From: an uncultured Bacilli bacterium
Lineage (GTDB): Bacteria > Bacillota_I > Bacilli_A > RF39 > UBA660
NCBI GenBank assembly: GCA_934101115.1
Contig: CAKOPW010000011.1
Span: 1-42,121 of the forward strand
Reading direction: 5' to 3'
DNA: 42,121 nucleotides
A program made the translations under genes and the position numbers. The notes under the pieces were generated by a model. It made no database searches. It had not been told where the DNA came from and was given only the letters and a program-made list of their open reading frames with translations. Below are positions 35,517 through 42,121 of the stretch, one piece after another (position 1 is the stretch's first letter; each line of letters opens with the position of its first letter).

Positions 35517-38066
35517 GTGAAAAAAATAGTCTTAATTGATGGAAATAACTTAATGTTTAGAAGTTATTATGCAACTGCTTATTCTGGAAATTTGATGAAA
35601 AATTCTAAGGGAGTAGTAACAAATGCTTTATATGGATTTGCAACAATGATTAATAAAATAATCAAAGAAGAAAATCCAGATTATATGTTAGTTGCCTTTG
35701 ATATCGGTAAAACTTTCAGACATAGAGAATATGCTGATTATAAAGCAGGACGAGCTAAAACTCCAGAGGAATTAAAAAGTCAAATGCCACTTGCTCGTGT
35801 AATGTTAGATCATATGGGAATAAAAAATATTGGTATAGAGGATTATGAAGCTGATGACATAATTGGAACTCTTGCTAAGAGAGCTGATGAAGATCCTGAC
35901 TGGGATGCAACAGTTATAACAAGCGATCATGATTATTTACAACTTATTTCTAATGTTGTAGAAGTAAAACTTTTAAAATCAAAAGACTTTACAAGATATA
36001 ATCCAACGAACTTTAAAGAAGAGTATGGAATTGAACCAATTAAAGTAATAGATTTAAAAGCTCTTATGGGAGATTCAAGTGATAATATTCCAGGAGTTGC
36101 TGGAATAGGTGAAAAAACAGCTTTAAAACTTTTACAAGATTATGGCTCTTTAGATGGTGTTTATGAAAATATTGACTCTATAAAAGGAAAATTAAAAGAA
36201 AAATTAGAAAATGGAAAAGATTCTGCATATTTTTCTAAAAAACTTGCAACTATATATCGTGAAGTTCCAATTCCTTTTTCTTTTGAAGATATGCGATATA
36301 CTGGTCCAAAAGATATTTTAAATGATTTCTATCGTGATTTAGAGTTTTATTCACTCATGACTTCTCATGAAGTAAAAGAGAGTACTCATGAATTTGAGTT
36401 TAAAAAGTTAGAAAGTGTTTATGAAATAGATAGATCAAAAGAGATAAGTTTCTATATTGAATGTGACAATGAAAACTATCATATGGCAAATATTTTAGGA
36501 ATGGGACTTTTTGATGGAACAAATGCTTTCTTTGTAGAGAAAAAAGATATTGATCAAGTATTCGATTATACAAAAGATGTAAAGAAATATACATTTGATG
36601 TTAAGAAAGCTTATGTTCTTTTAAATAGGTTTGATTTAAATGTTATCTATGATTTAAATTTAATTGCTTATCTTTTAAACAAGGTTGTTAAAGATGATAT
36701 TGCTGTTCTTATGAATAATGATTCTACTTCTATACCTTTAATACATGATATTATAAAAAATAAAATGGATATAAAAAGCATTGTTGCTGAAAAAGCAAAA
36801 TATATTTATGATACACATGACAAAAATATTATAGATATTAAGTCTGAAGATATGTATGAGCTTTATACTGACATTGAACTTCCTTTATCAAAAGTGCTTG
36901 CTAAGATGGAAATTGAAGGAATAAAGTGTGATGCAAACGTTTTAAATGAAATGCAACAAGCCATTGAAAGTGAAATCGAAGAGGTTAGTAAAGTTATATA
37001 TGATCTTTCTGGATGTGAGTTTAATATAGCTTCTCGTATTCAATTAAGTGAAGTGTTATTTGAAAAACTAAATCTTCCACATGGAAAGAAATTAACTAAA
37101 GGGTATAAAACTGACGCTGCAGCACTAGAAAAGTTAATAGGTTTACATCCAGTTATTGAACAAATAATAAAATATCGTAACTTAACAAAGATAAATTCAA
37201 CTTATTTAAAAGGTTTAAAAGAATTCATTCATGAAGATGGAAAAATACATACTATTTATAAACAAACTTTAACACGTACTGGTCGTCTTTCAAGTGCTGA
37301 TCCTAACTTACAAAATATACCTGCACGCGATGATTTAGGTAAATTAATTCGTAAGGCTTTTGTTCCCGTTAATGATTTATTTCTATCAAGTGATTACTCT
37401 CAAATTGAACTACGTATTCTAGCTCATCTTTCTGGAAGTGAAGCTTTAATAAATGCTTTTGTTAATGGCGATGATATTCATACTAAAGTTGCATCAGACA
37501 TATTCAAAAAACCAATGAATGAAGTAACACCACAAGAAAGACGTACAGCAAAAGCTGTTATCTTTGGAATAGTTTATGGAATAAGTGGTTTTGGTTTAGG
37601 TGAAAATATTGGAGTATCTCCAAAAGAGGCAAAGAAGTTTATTGATATGTATTTATCTCTTTATCCAGGAGTAAAAAATTATATGGATTTAACTATTAAG
37701 GATGCCTATGACTGTGGATATGTTAGAACAATGTTTAAAAGAAAAAGGGCAATTGATGAATTATTTAATTCGAACTACATGGTAAGAAGTGCTGGTGAGC
37801 GTATAGCTTTAAATACACCAATTCAAGGATCAAGTGCTGATATAATTAAAAAGGCCATGATTGAAATTGATAATGAATTTGAAAAACGTAATATCAAATC
37901 TAAAATGATTTTACAAATTCACGATGAACTTGTCTTTGATATTGTTGAAAGTGAAAAAGAAGAGGTTGGAAAAATAGTAAAAGATATTATGGAACATACA
38001 GTTACACTAAAAGTTCCTTTAAAGGTATCAACTGATTTTGGAATTAATTTATATGAAACAAAATAA
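35517..38066 (+). CDS. polA: DNA polymerase I
   Basis: This 849-residue protein starts at GTG 35517, set by AGGTGA six bases upstream and by the family start KKIVLIDGNNLMFRSYYA. The N-terminal 5'-3' exonuclease domain (1-290) has the FEN motifs FDIGKTFRHREYADYKAGR, EADDIIGTLA, TSDHDYLQL and MGDSSDNIPGVAGIGEKTA. The middle 3'-5' exonuclease region is degenerate, lacking the usual DxE pair, as in Bacillus. The polymerase domain has motif A DYSQIELRILAHLSG (from D626), motif B RRTAKAVIFGIVYGISGFG and motif C QIHDELVF (H802-D803-E804). It functions in Okazaki-fragment processing and repair synthesis. mutM lies two genes downstream, a common Firmicutes pairing. Confidence 0.97.
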   Translation: MKKIVLIDGNNLMFRSYYATAYSGNLMKNSKGVVTNALYGFATMINKIIKEENPDYMLVAFDIGKTFRHREYADYKAGRAKTPEELKSQMPLARVMLDHMGIKNIGIEDYEADDIIGTLAKRADEDPDWDATVITSDHDYLQLISNVVEVKLLKSKDFTRYNPTNFKEEYGIEPIKVIDLKALMGDSSDNIPGVAGIGEKTALKLLQDYGSLDGVYENIDSIKGKLKEKLENGKDSAYFSKKLATIYREVPIPFSFEDMRYTGPKDILNDFYRDLEFYSLMTSHEVKESTHEFEFKKLESVYEIDRSKEISFYIECDNENYHMANILGMGLFDGTNAFFVEKKDIDQVFDYTKDVKKYTFDVKKAYVLLNRFDLNVIYDLNLIAYLLNKVVKDDIAVLMNNDSTSIPLIHDIIKNKMDIKSIVAEKAKYIYDTHDKNIIDIKSEDMYELYTDIELPLSKVLAKMEIEGIKCDANVLNEMQQAIESEIEEVSKVIYDLSGCEFNIASRIQLSEVLFEKLNLPHGKKLTKGYKTDAAALEKLIGLHPVIEQIIKYRNLTKINSTYLKGLKEFIHEDGKIHTIYKQTLTRTGRLSSADPNLQNIPARDDLGKLIRKAFVPVNDLFLSSDYSQIELRILAHLSGSEALINAFVNGDDIHTKVASDIFKKPMNEVTPQERRTAKAVIFGIVYGISGFGLGENIGVSPKEAKKFIDMYLSLYPGVKNYMDLTIKDAYDCGYVRTMFKRKRAIDELFNSNYMVRSAGERIALNTPIQGSSADIIKKAMIEIDNEFEKRNIKSKMILQIHDELVFDIVESEKEEVGKIVKDIMEHTVTLKVPLKVSTDFGINLYETK

Positions 38067-38103
38067 TTAAATATGATATAATAGCTTTCAAATGGGTGGT
38101 TAT

Positions 38104-38928
38104 ATGGAACTAAATAAATCTGTTATAGATGAACTTTCTAATTTAAAGGATTTAATTGGTGTAAGTGAAGATTATGAAAAACTTATTAAATATTTTACTT
38201 TTATAATAAACGAGGCTCATATATTTGATAGAGAAATAGAAACAAATTTTTCTTCTACTGACAGAGCTGGAATATACGTTAATTTATCTAATAAATTTGA
38301 TTATACAATCCATGCTAATACGACTAGAATGAAAGCCTATTTACAAAAATTATCAGTTAAATTTTATAAAGAATATTCATATTATGATACTAGAGAAATA
38401 GACTTAGTGTTTGCATTTGCTTTTTTAGTGCATGAGTTTGTTCATTTATACCAAATGAATTTAGCAGAGTTTGATAAAAGTCCAATTGGAAGAACATATG
38501 AATTAATAATAAATCAAATGGATAAGAGAAAAGTCATAACGTCTTTTATGTACATGATAAGAAAATCTTATATATGTTATGAAAGAACTGCTAATATAAT
38601 GGGTTTTAGAGAAACAAAGAAAATATATAAATCATCCGATTTAGAAAATATATGCAGTTTATTTTACTTATATTATTTATCATCAGGTTTTAATATTAGG
38701 TCAGACACTAAAATAATTACACCAGTTGAACAAACATTTAAAGATTATTGGATTAAAGAAAGTATTGATTCAACTGGCATTAGTTTTATAGATATTATGG
38801 AACATGGATTACCTTTAGGACAAAATAATTTAAATAATTTTAATGAACTATTTAAAACTTTAGAAAGCGGTTATTTAAGTGATATAGATTCTGATGATAT
38901 TATAACAAAAATGTTGAAAATGAGGTGA
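38104..38928 (+). CDS. Putative zinc-metallopeptidase-like protein (HExxH)
   Basis: This 274-residue protein starts at ATG 38104 with GGGTGG close upstream; an ATG at 38092 has no ribosome site. A TATAAT at 38077-38082 is a likely -10. The core shows HEFVH at 110-114 in FAFLVHEFVHLYQ, with E160 in YERTANIMG about 46 residues later as a possible third ligand, which fits a gluzincin-type site. There is no signal peptide, so it would act inside the cell. The family is not recognised. It is inserted between polA and mutM and ends four bases before mutM, so it is co-transcribed with a repair gene. Confidence 0.65.
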   Translation: MELNKSVIDELSNLKDLIGVSEDYEKLIKYFTFIINEAHIFDREIETNFSSTDRAGIYVNLSNKFDYTIHANTTRMKAYLQKLSVKFYKEYSYYDTREIDLVFAFAFLVHEFVHLYQMNLAEFDKSPIGRTYELIINQMDKRKVITSFMYMIRKSYICYERTANIMGFRETKKIYKSSDLENICSLFYLYYLSSGFNIRSDTKIITPVEQTFKDYWIKESIDSTGISFIDIMEHGLPLGQNNLNNFNELFKTLESGYLSDIDSDDIITKMLKMR

Positions 38929-38932
38929 AGTT

Positions 38933-39742
38933 ATGCCTGAAATAGCTGAAGTAAGAACAGTAGCAAGAACTTTAAATAAAAGTTTACCAGGAAATAAAAT
39001 TAAAGATATAAATGTTATATATGATCGCATAATTGATCAAGATATAAACGAATTTAAAAATATATTAATTGGAAAAACGATTGAAAGTGTTAGTAGCTTT
39101 GGAAAATATTTACTATTTAATTTAGGAGAATATACGTTGATTTCTCACTTACGTATGGAAGGAAAATATTTTATAAAGAAAGCAGAAGAGCCAATAGGAA
39201 AACATGAACATATAATATTTATATTTGATGATTTTACTTTAAGATATCATGATACAAGAAAATTTGGTCGTATGCGAGTTTTAAAAACTGAAGATGTTTA
39301 TTCTTCAAAGGAAATAAAGAAATTAGGAATAGAACCTGATAATGATTCTTTAACAAAAGAGTATATCTATAAATCTATTCATAATAAAAATAAACCGATA
39401 AAGACACTTCTTTTAGATCAATCTATTATAAATGGTCTAGGAAATATATATGTTGACGAAGTTTTATTTGCATCAAACATAAATCCAAATAGAAGTGGCT
39501 CAAGTATTACTTTAGATGAATGTGATAAAATACGTACTTCTTCAAAAACTATTATTGAAAAAGCAACTGAACTTGGAGGTTCAACAATAAGAAGTTATAC
39601 TTCATCTTTAGGAGTAACTGGTCATTATCAAGATTATTTAAAGGTTCATACCAAGGAAATATGTCCAAACTGCAAAAATAAAATAAAGAAAATAAGAGTT
39701 GGTGGACGTGGAACTTACTTTTGTGAAAACTGTCAAAAATAG
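38933..39742 (+). CDS. mutM: Formamidopyrimidine-DNA glycosylase
   Basis: This 269-residue protein has AGGTGAAG ahead of ATG 38933. It starts MPEIAEVRTV: P2 and E3 (the catalytic residues after Met removal) are present, while the usual PEVET is changed to AEVRT. The lysine of FGKYLLF and the HLRMEGKY and RYHDTRKFGRM segments follow. DQSIINGLGNIYVDEVLF is the helix-two-turns-helix region. The C-terminal zinc finger has CPNC and CENC, with RVGGRGTYFCENCQK carrying the DNA-binding arginine. It removes oxidised purines such as 8-oxoguanine. Confidence 0.96.
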   Translation: MPEIAEVRTVARTLNKSLPGNKIKDINVIYDRIIDQDINEFKNILIGKTIESVSSFGKYLLFNLGEYTLISHLRMEGKYFIKKAEEPIGKHEHIIFIFDDFTLRYHDTRKFGRMRVLKTEDVYSSKEIKKLGIEPDNDSLTKEYIYKSIHNKNKPIKTLLLDQSIINGLGNIYVDEVLFASNINPNRSGSSITLDECDKIRTSSKTIIEKATELGGSTIRSYTSSLGVTGHYQDYLKVHTKEICPNCKNKIKKIRVGGRGTYFCENCQK

Positions 39743-39877
39743 TGTATATTTTAAAATTATTGCACATAATAATAACAGGAAGTAGTTAAATAGGTAATTT
39801 ATACTTCCAGTATTTAAAAGCATTTAAGGATTAACTTAATTTGCTTAAGAGTATTGATTTTTCAATACTCTTTTTTT
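39743..39877 (+). other. Structured 3' region after mutM with terminator
   Basis: No gene is seen. GGAAGTA (39779-39785) pairs with TACTTCC about 22 bases on. AAGCATTTAAG approximately pairs with CTTAATTTGCTT. A strong terminator stem, AGAGTATTGA (39848-39857) with TCAATACTCT (39862-39871) and T, ends the region. It may be the mutM 3' region or a small RNA. Confidence 0.45.
39848..39877 (+). terminator. Intrinsic terminator after mutM
   Basis: A ten-base perfect stem with TTTT loop, then seven T. Confidence 0.9.
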
Positions 39878-39894
39878 GTAAAAAAATGTTAAAA

Positions 39895-39926
39895 CTACCA
39901 AACTTAAAAATTGGTAGCTTTTTTTT
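39895..39926 (+). terminator. Second hairpin with T-run
   Basis: CTACCAA (39895-39901) pairs with TTGGTAG (39911-39917), then C and eight T. The last T bases merge into the TTGACA of the next promoter. Confidence 0.75.
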
Positions 39927-39953
39927 GACAGATTTTAACGATTTGCATATAAA
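39925..39953 (+). promoter_or_regulatory. Promoter of the candidate toxin transcript
   Basis: Consensus TTGACA (39925-39930), a 17-base spacer and TATAAA (39948-39953). The transcript would begin near 39960 with an untranslated leader of about 170 bases. Confidence 0.75.
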
Positions 39954-40127
39954 TCAATACAGATATTAAAGATCTGAGCCTCTAAATTTAAAATTTTGTA
40001 GTTTTGAAATATAAAAAAATTATGCTTAAATATTTTCTTGAGAAGCAAGGAAAAGATGCTTATCACTTTCTTATATGTAGGACGTGAATTTTCAGCAAAA
40101 TAAGCTGTAGTAAGGAAGTGATGTATA

Positions 40128-40223
40128 ATGTTTAAACACCAATTTAAAATAGAACTACTAGTAACAAGTTTAATCATTATAATTTTTATATTATTATATC
40201 TTCTTTGTAGAAAAGGAATATAA
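40128..40223 (+). CDS. Candidate type I toxin: 31-residue hydrophobic peptide
   Basis: This tiny open frame has AAGGAAG nine bases ahead of ATG 40128. It encodes 31 residues: a basic start (MFKHQFK), a continuous hydrophobic helix (LLVTSLIIIIFILLYLL) and a short basic end (CRKGI). That is the classic layout of membrane-acting type I toxins. Its message would have a long structured leader, and a convergent antisense RNA gene follows at 40229-40310. There is no match to a named family by eye. It could instead be a small regulatory membrane peptide. Confidence 0.6.
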   Translation: MFKHQFKIELLVTSLIIIIFILLYLLCRKGI

Positions 40224-40228
40224 GATAT

Positions 40229-40310
40229 AAAAAAGCACCTTTTCTTTTGAAAAAGGTGCAGTAACCTTTGTGGTAAGCATCGCGTCCTAAAGAAACTTTG
40301 CTTCTCACTT
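40229..40310 (-). ncRNA. Candidate antisense (antitoxin) RNA
   Basis: A minus-strand RNA of about 80 bases is predicted from the promoter at 40317-40345. It ends in a strong minus-strand terminator: GCACCTTTT and AAAAGGTGC (40235-40259) followed by six U. On the plus strand the same hairpin lacks a T-run, so it serves the minus transcript. It converges on the toxin gene and is fully complementary to the toxin message beyond its stop codon. Confidence 0.6.
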
Positions 40311-40316
40311 AAATAA

Positions 40317-40345
40317 AATATAACATTTTTTAAGATAAATTACAA
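40317..40345 (-). promoter_or_regulatory. Minus-strand promoter of the antisense RNA
   Basis: On the minus strand TTGTAA (40345-40340), a 17-base spacer and TATATT (40322-40317). Confidence 0.65.
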
Positions 40346-40373
40346 TGTTAATATAAAAAATAAAAATAGAATA

Positions 40374-40402
40374 TTTACTATATAACATATAAATTGTATA
40401 AT
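40374..40402 (+). promoter_or_regulatory. Upstream promoter box, copy 3
   Basis: TTTACT (40374-40379), a 17-base spacer and TATAAT (40397-40402). The preceding AATAGAATA and the spacer end ATAAATTG match copies 1 and 2, with substitutions after the -10. Confidence 0.7.
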
Positions 40403-40436
40403 CTAATTACAATGTATATGTAATAAAGAAATAGCA

Positions 40437-40500
40437 AGAGAAAATCGTATAATATTATAAATAATAGGTGTATATTATAAAATAAAAAAGAGAATAGGTG
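40437..40500 (+). promoter_or_regulatory. Decayed G8 element
   Basis: GAGAAAATCG matches the left half of the G8 elements but only one G remains, followed by TATAATATTATAAATAATAG and then the usual right half TATTATAAAATAAAA and GAGAATAGGTG. The right half matches locus 1 (108-135) almost base for base. The G-run has been replaced by an AT-rich segment. Confidence 0.55.
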
Positions 40501-40507
40501 GGTAAAA

Positions 40508-41998
40508 ATGAAGAAAAAGAATGCAATAATAATTGCAATTATTTTAATGTCGATTGGGTTTATAACAATATTAACAATATTGATAATAAATAGAAATACA
40601 AGAGCAAATAAGAATCAAGATGACTTCTCAGTAATTTTCACAGCTGCAAGTTTAGATGGCAAAGATGTATATTCGACAGTAGTAGATGATACAAAAAAGA
40701 TAATTAATTTTTCAACATCTTCATTAAAACAAGAAAGTATATTAACTTATGTAATAACAAACAATTCAAGTCATTATGATGCAAATGTGAGTGTTACATG
40801 TGTACCAAAGCCTGGAACAGCATCAAAATACATAATTATCAAAAACAAACTAGAAAATGATGCAACAGAAGTAAAAGCAAAAAGTTCACTCATTGGAACA
40901 TTAACTGTAACTTTTGATGAACTATCGACAAAAGATGTGGCAGAATATACATGTAAGTTAGAAGTTAATGCTGTAGAAAGAGACAAAGTTGCCGTAAGTG
41001 AACCAACTTTGTTTGATTTAATCAAAAATAAAGCGGATACAACCACAGCAATAGATTATAAAATGAGTTCAAAAACAAGTGAAACAAATGGAATATTTAC
41101 AACTACTCAAACGGAAAAAAATGTACCAGTATATTATTTTAGAGGAGCGGCTGATAAAGTAAACAATAATATAATATTTAATAATATGTGTTGGAAAATA
41201 ATAAGAACAACAGAAACTGGAGGAGTAAAAATAATTTACAATGGAACACCAATAGATGGAAAGTGTGAAATTCAAGCCGGAACATTGACTCAAATAGGAA
41301 CAAGTGCATTTAATGAAATTTGGAACGATAATGCATATGTCGGATATATGTATGGAACAGCAGGAAGTACAACTTACGAAGCAACGCATAATAATATAAA
41401 TGATTCAACAATAAAAACATATATCGATAGTTGGTATAACAAAAACTTTGATGCAATAACAACAGCAAAACTAGAGGATACAGTATTCTGTAATGACAGA
41501 AGTACCAAAGCTTATGATGAAAATACAATAGGGTTATCAATGTCATCTTATGGAAATTTAGGATATGGTAAAAATGAAACCTTGTACGGAGCAGCACATC
41601 GAGCATCAATTTTTTCAACTAATCCAAATCCAAGTTTGGTTTGTCAAAATGAAAATGATAAATTTACAGTTAATAGTAAAAATGGAAATGGTGCTTTAAC
41701 ATATCCAGTTGGATTAATAACTTTAGATGAAGTAATACTTGCTGGATTTAATACAAAATATTCAAATATAAGTGATTATTTTAATAGAACAGATTATTTA
41801 TATACAGGTAGTAATTATTGGACTTTATCACCTGTGTATAAAGAGATGTATGCTAGTGTTGGTTCTGTTTGTAATATTGGTTGTGTAGATCAACGTGACG
41901 TGAAGAACGCTTTGGGAATTCGTCCTGTAGTCTCACTAAATAACAACACACATATAACAGGAGAAGGAACAAAAACAAATCCATATGTAGTAAAATAA
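40508..41998 (+). CDS. Surface protein, class A lectin-like tail, diverged N-terminus
   Basis: This 496-residue paralog of the gene at 144 has GGTGGG ahead of ATG 40508. The hydrophobic start is conserved to MSIGF but then reads ITILTILIINRNTRANKNQD, where the other genes have AAVSTTLIINGNAKVSENE. The beta domain keeps its cysteines (C98, C149) and the class A tail keeps NNIIFNNMCWKIIRTTE, SLVCQNENDKF and LITLDEVILAGFNT. After YWTLSP the sequence differs from its paralog until IRPVVSL. The frame is intact. A terminator follows. Confidence 0.7.
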   Translation: MKKKNAIIIAIILMSIGFITILTILIINRNTRANKNQDDFSVIFTAASLDGKDVYSTVVDDTKKIINFSTSSLKQESILTYVITNNSSHYDANVSVTCVPKPGTASKYIIIKNKLENDATEVKAKSSLIGTLTVTFDELSTKDVAEYTCKLEVNAVERDKVAVSEPTLFDLIKNKADTTTAIDYKMSSKTSETNGIFTTTQTEKNVPVYYFRGAADKVNNNIIFNNMCWKIIRTTETGGVKIIYNGTPIDGKCEIQAGTLTQIGTSAFNEIWNDNAYVGYMYGTAGSTTYEATHNNINDSTIKTYIDSWYNKNFDAITTAKLEDTVFCNDRSTKAYDENTIGLSMSSYGNLGYGKNETLYGAAHRASIFSTNPNPSLVCQNENDKFTVNSKNGNGALTYPVGLITLDEVILAGFNTKYSNISDYFNRTDYLYTGSNYWTLSPVYKEMYASVGSVCNIGCVDQRDVKNALGIRPVVSLNNNTHITGEGTKTNPYVVK

Positions 41999-42016
41999 TC
42001 TAGAATAATAAGAAAT

Positions 42017-42043
42017 ACGCAATGAATTTCATTGTGTTTTTTT
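42017..42043 (+). terminator. Intrinsic terminator
   Basis: ACGCAATGA (42017-42025) pairs with TCATTGTGT (42029-42037), one G-U pair, then a T-run. Confidence 0.82.
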
Positions 42044-42049
42044 GTGTTG

Positions 42050-42121
42050 CATTGGTCAAGTAAAAGTAGACAACTGTAAAAAAAATAGGGGGTATTGAAT
42101 ATAAGAATTCCAATATTAGTT
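42050..42121 (+). other. Start of an unresolved element at the window edge
   Basis: GGTCAAGTAAAAGTAGACAA resembles the ends of some insertion sequences. TAGGGGGTATTGAATATAAG follows and recalls the G8 element with five G. A frame from TTG 42095 with GGGGG upstream stays open for nine codons to the edge. Too little is visible to decide. Confidence 0.25.

Noticed and set aside
40022..40087. A 21-codon frame in the leader of the candidate toxin message
   Set aside because: There is no ribosome binding site and its peptide is not hydrophobic; it overlaps the inverted-repeat segment and is more likely leader sequence, though a leader peptide cannot be excluded.
39935..40177. 80-codon minus-strand frame opposite the toxin locus
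   Set aside because: It has no ribosome site, its start lies inside the toxin gene on the other strand, and its composition looks like the shadow of AT-rich RNA sequence.

Overview
The window is very AT-rich and densely coding. It uses TGA as a stop codon (for example at the ends of the genes at 5831-6478 and 38104-38928), so it does not use the mycoplasma code. It encodes whiA, polA and mutM together with many single-pass or secreted surface proteins. This fits an uncultured low-GC Firmicutes/Bacilli gut lineage close to Mycoplasmatota (RF39-like). That placement is inference from gene style, not from a marker-gene search.

Layout. 1-4233: three tandem paralogous surface proteins with a near-constant N-terminal half and exchangeable C-type-lectin-like tails. 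4326-6478: an FtsX/MacB-type ABC exporter pair. 6483-7094 (minus): a zinc-ribbon membrane protein. 7271-16436: a four-gene overlapping operon made of a roughly 2190-residue protein of repeated beta-sandwich modules ending in a dockerin-like segment, two membrane-anchored proteins with cohesin-like domains, and a single-pass protein. 16567-20277: an HD-domain protein, tRNA-Arg(CCT), and several hypothetical or small cytoplasmic proteins. 20383-24793: a small membrane protein plus a 1268-residue mosaic adhesin with InlB-type repeats and a Gly-rich module. 24897-30236: a large membrane protein, a REC plus degenerate HD-GYP regulator, a small surface protein and whiA. 30471-34652: two tandem Gly-rich surface proteins. 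34709-39742: a membrane or secreted protein, polA, an HExxH protein and mutM. 39743-40350: structured non-coding DNA holding a candidate type I toxin-antitoxin locus. 40508-41998: another paralog of the first gene.

The most striking signal is a short promoter-like element. It reads TTGAAA (or TTGCAA), then ATC, a run of exactly eight G, then TATTATAAAAT. It occurs four times on the plus strand (91, 20332, 30414, 32646), each 34-40 bases ahead of the start codon of a surface-protein transcription unit. In two cases an intrinsic terminator lies directly upstream. The G-run sits in the presumed -35/-10 spacer, the arrangement expected of a slippage-driven (phase-variable) promoter. Two of these loci, and a fifth with a decayed G-run, also carry an upstream TTTACT-17-TATAAT-type box. 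Together with the constant N-termini and swappable or hypervariable tails, the window looks like part of a coordinated surface-antigen variation system. The second notable system is the cohesin-like/dockerin-like surface operon. Neither has been tested here; both rest on sequence reading alone.
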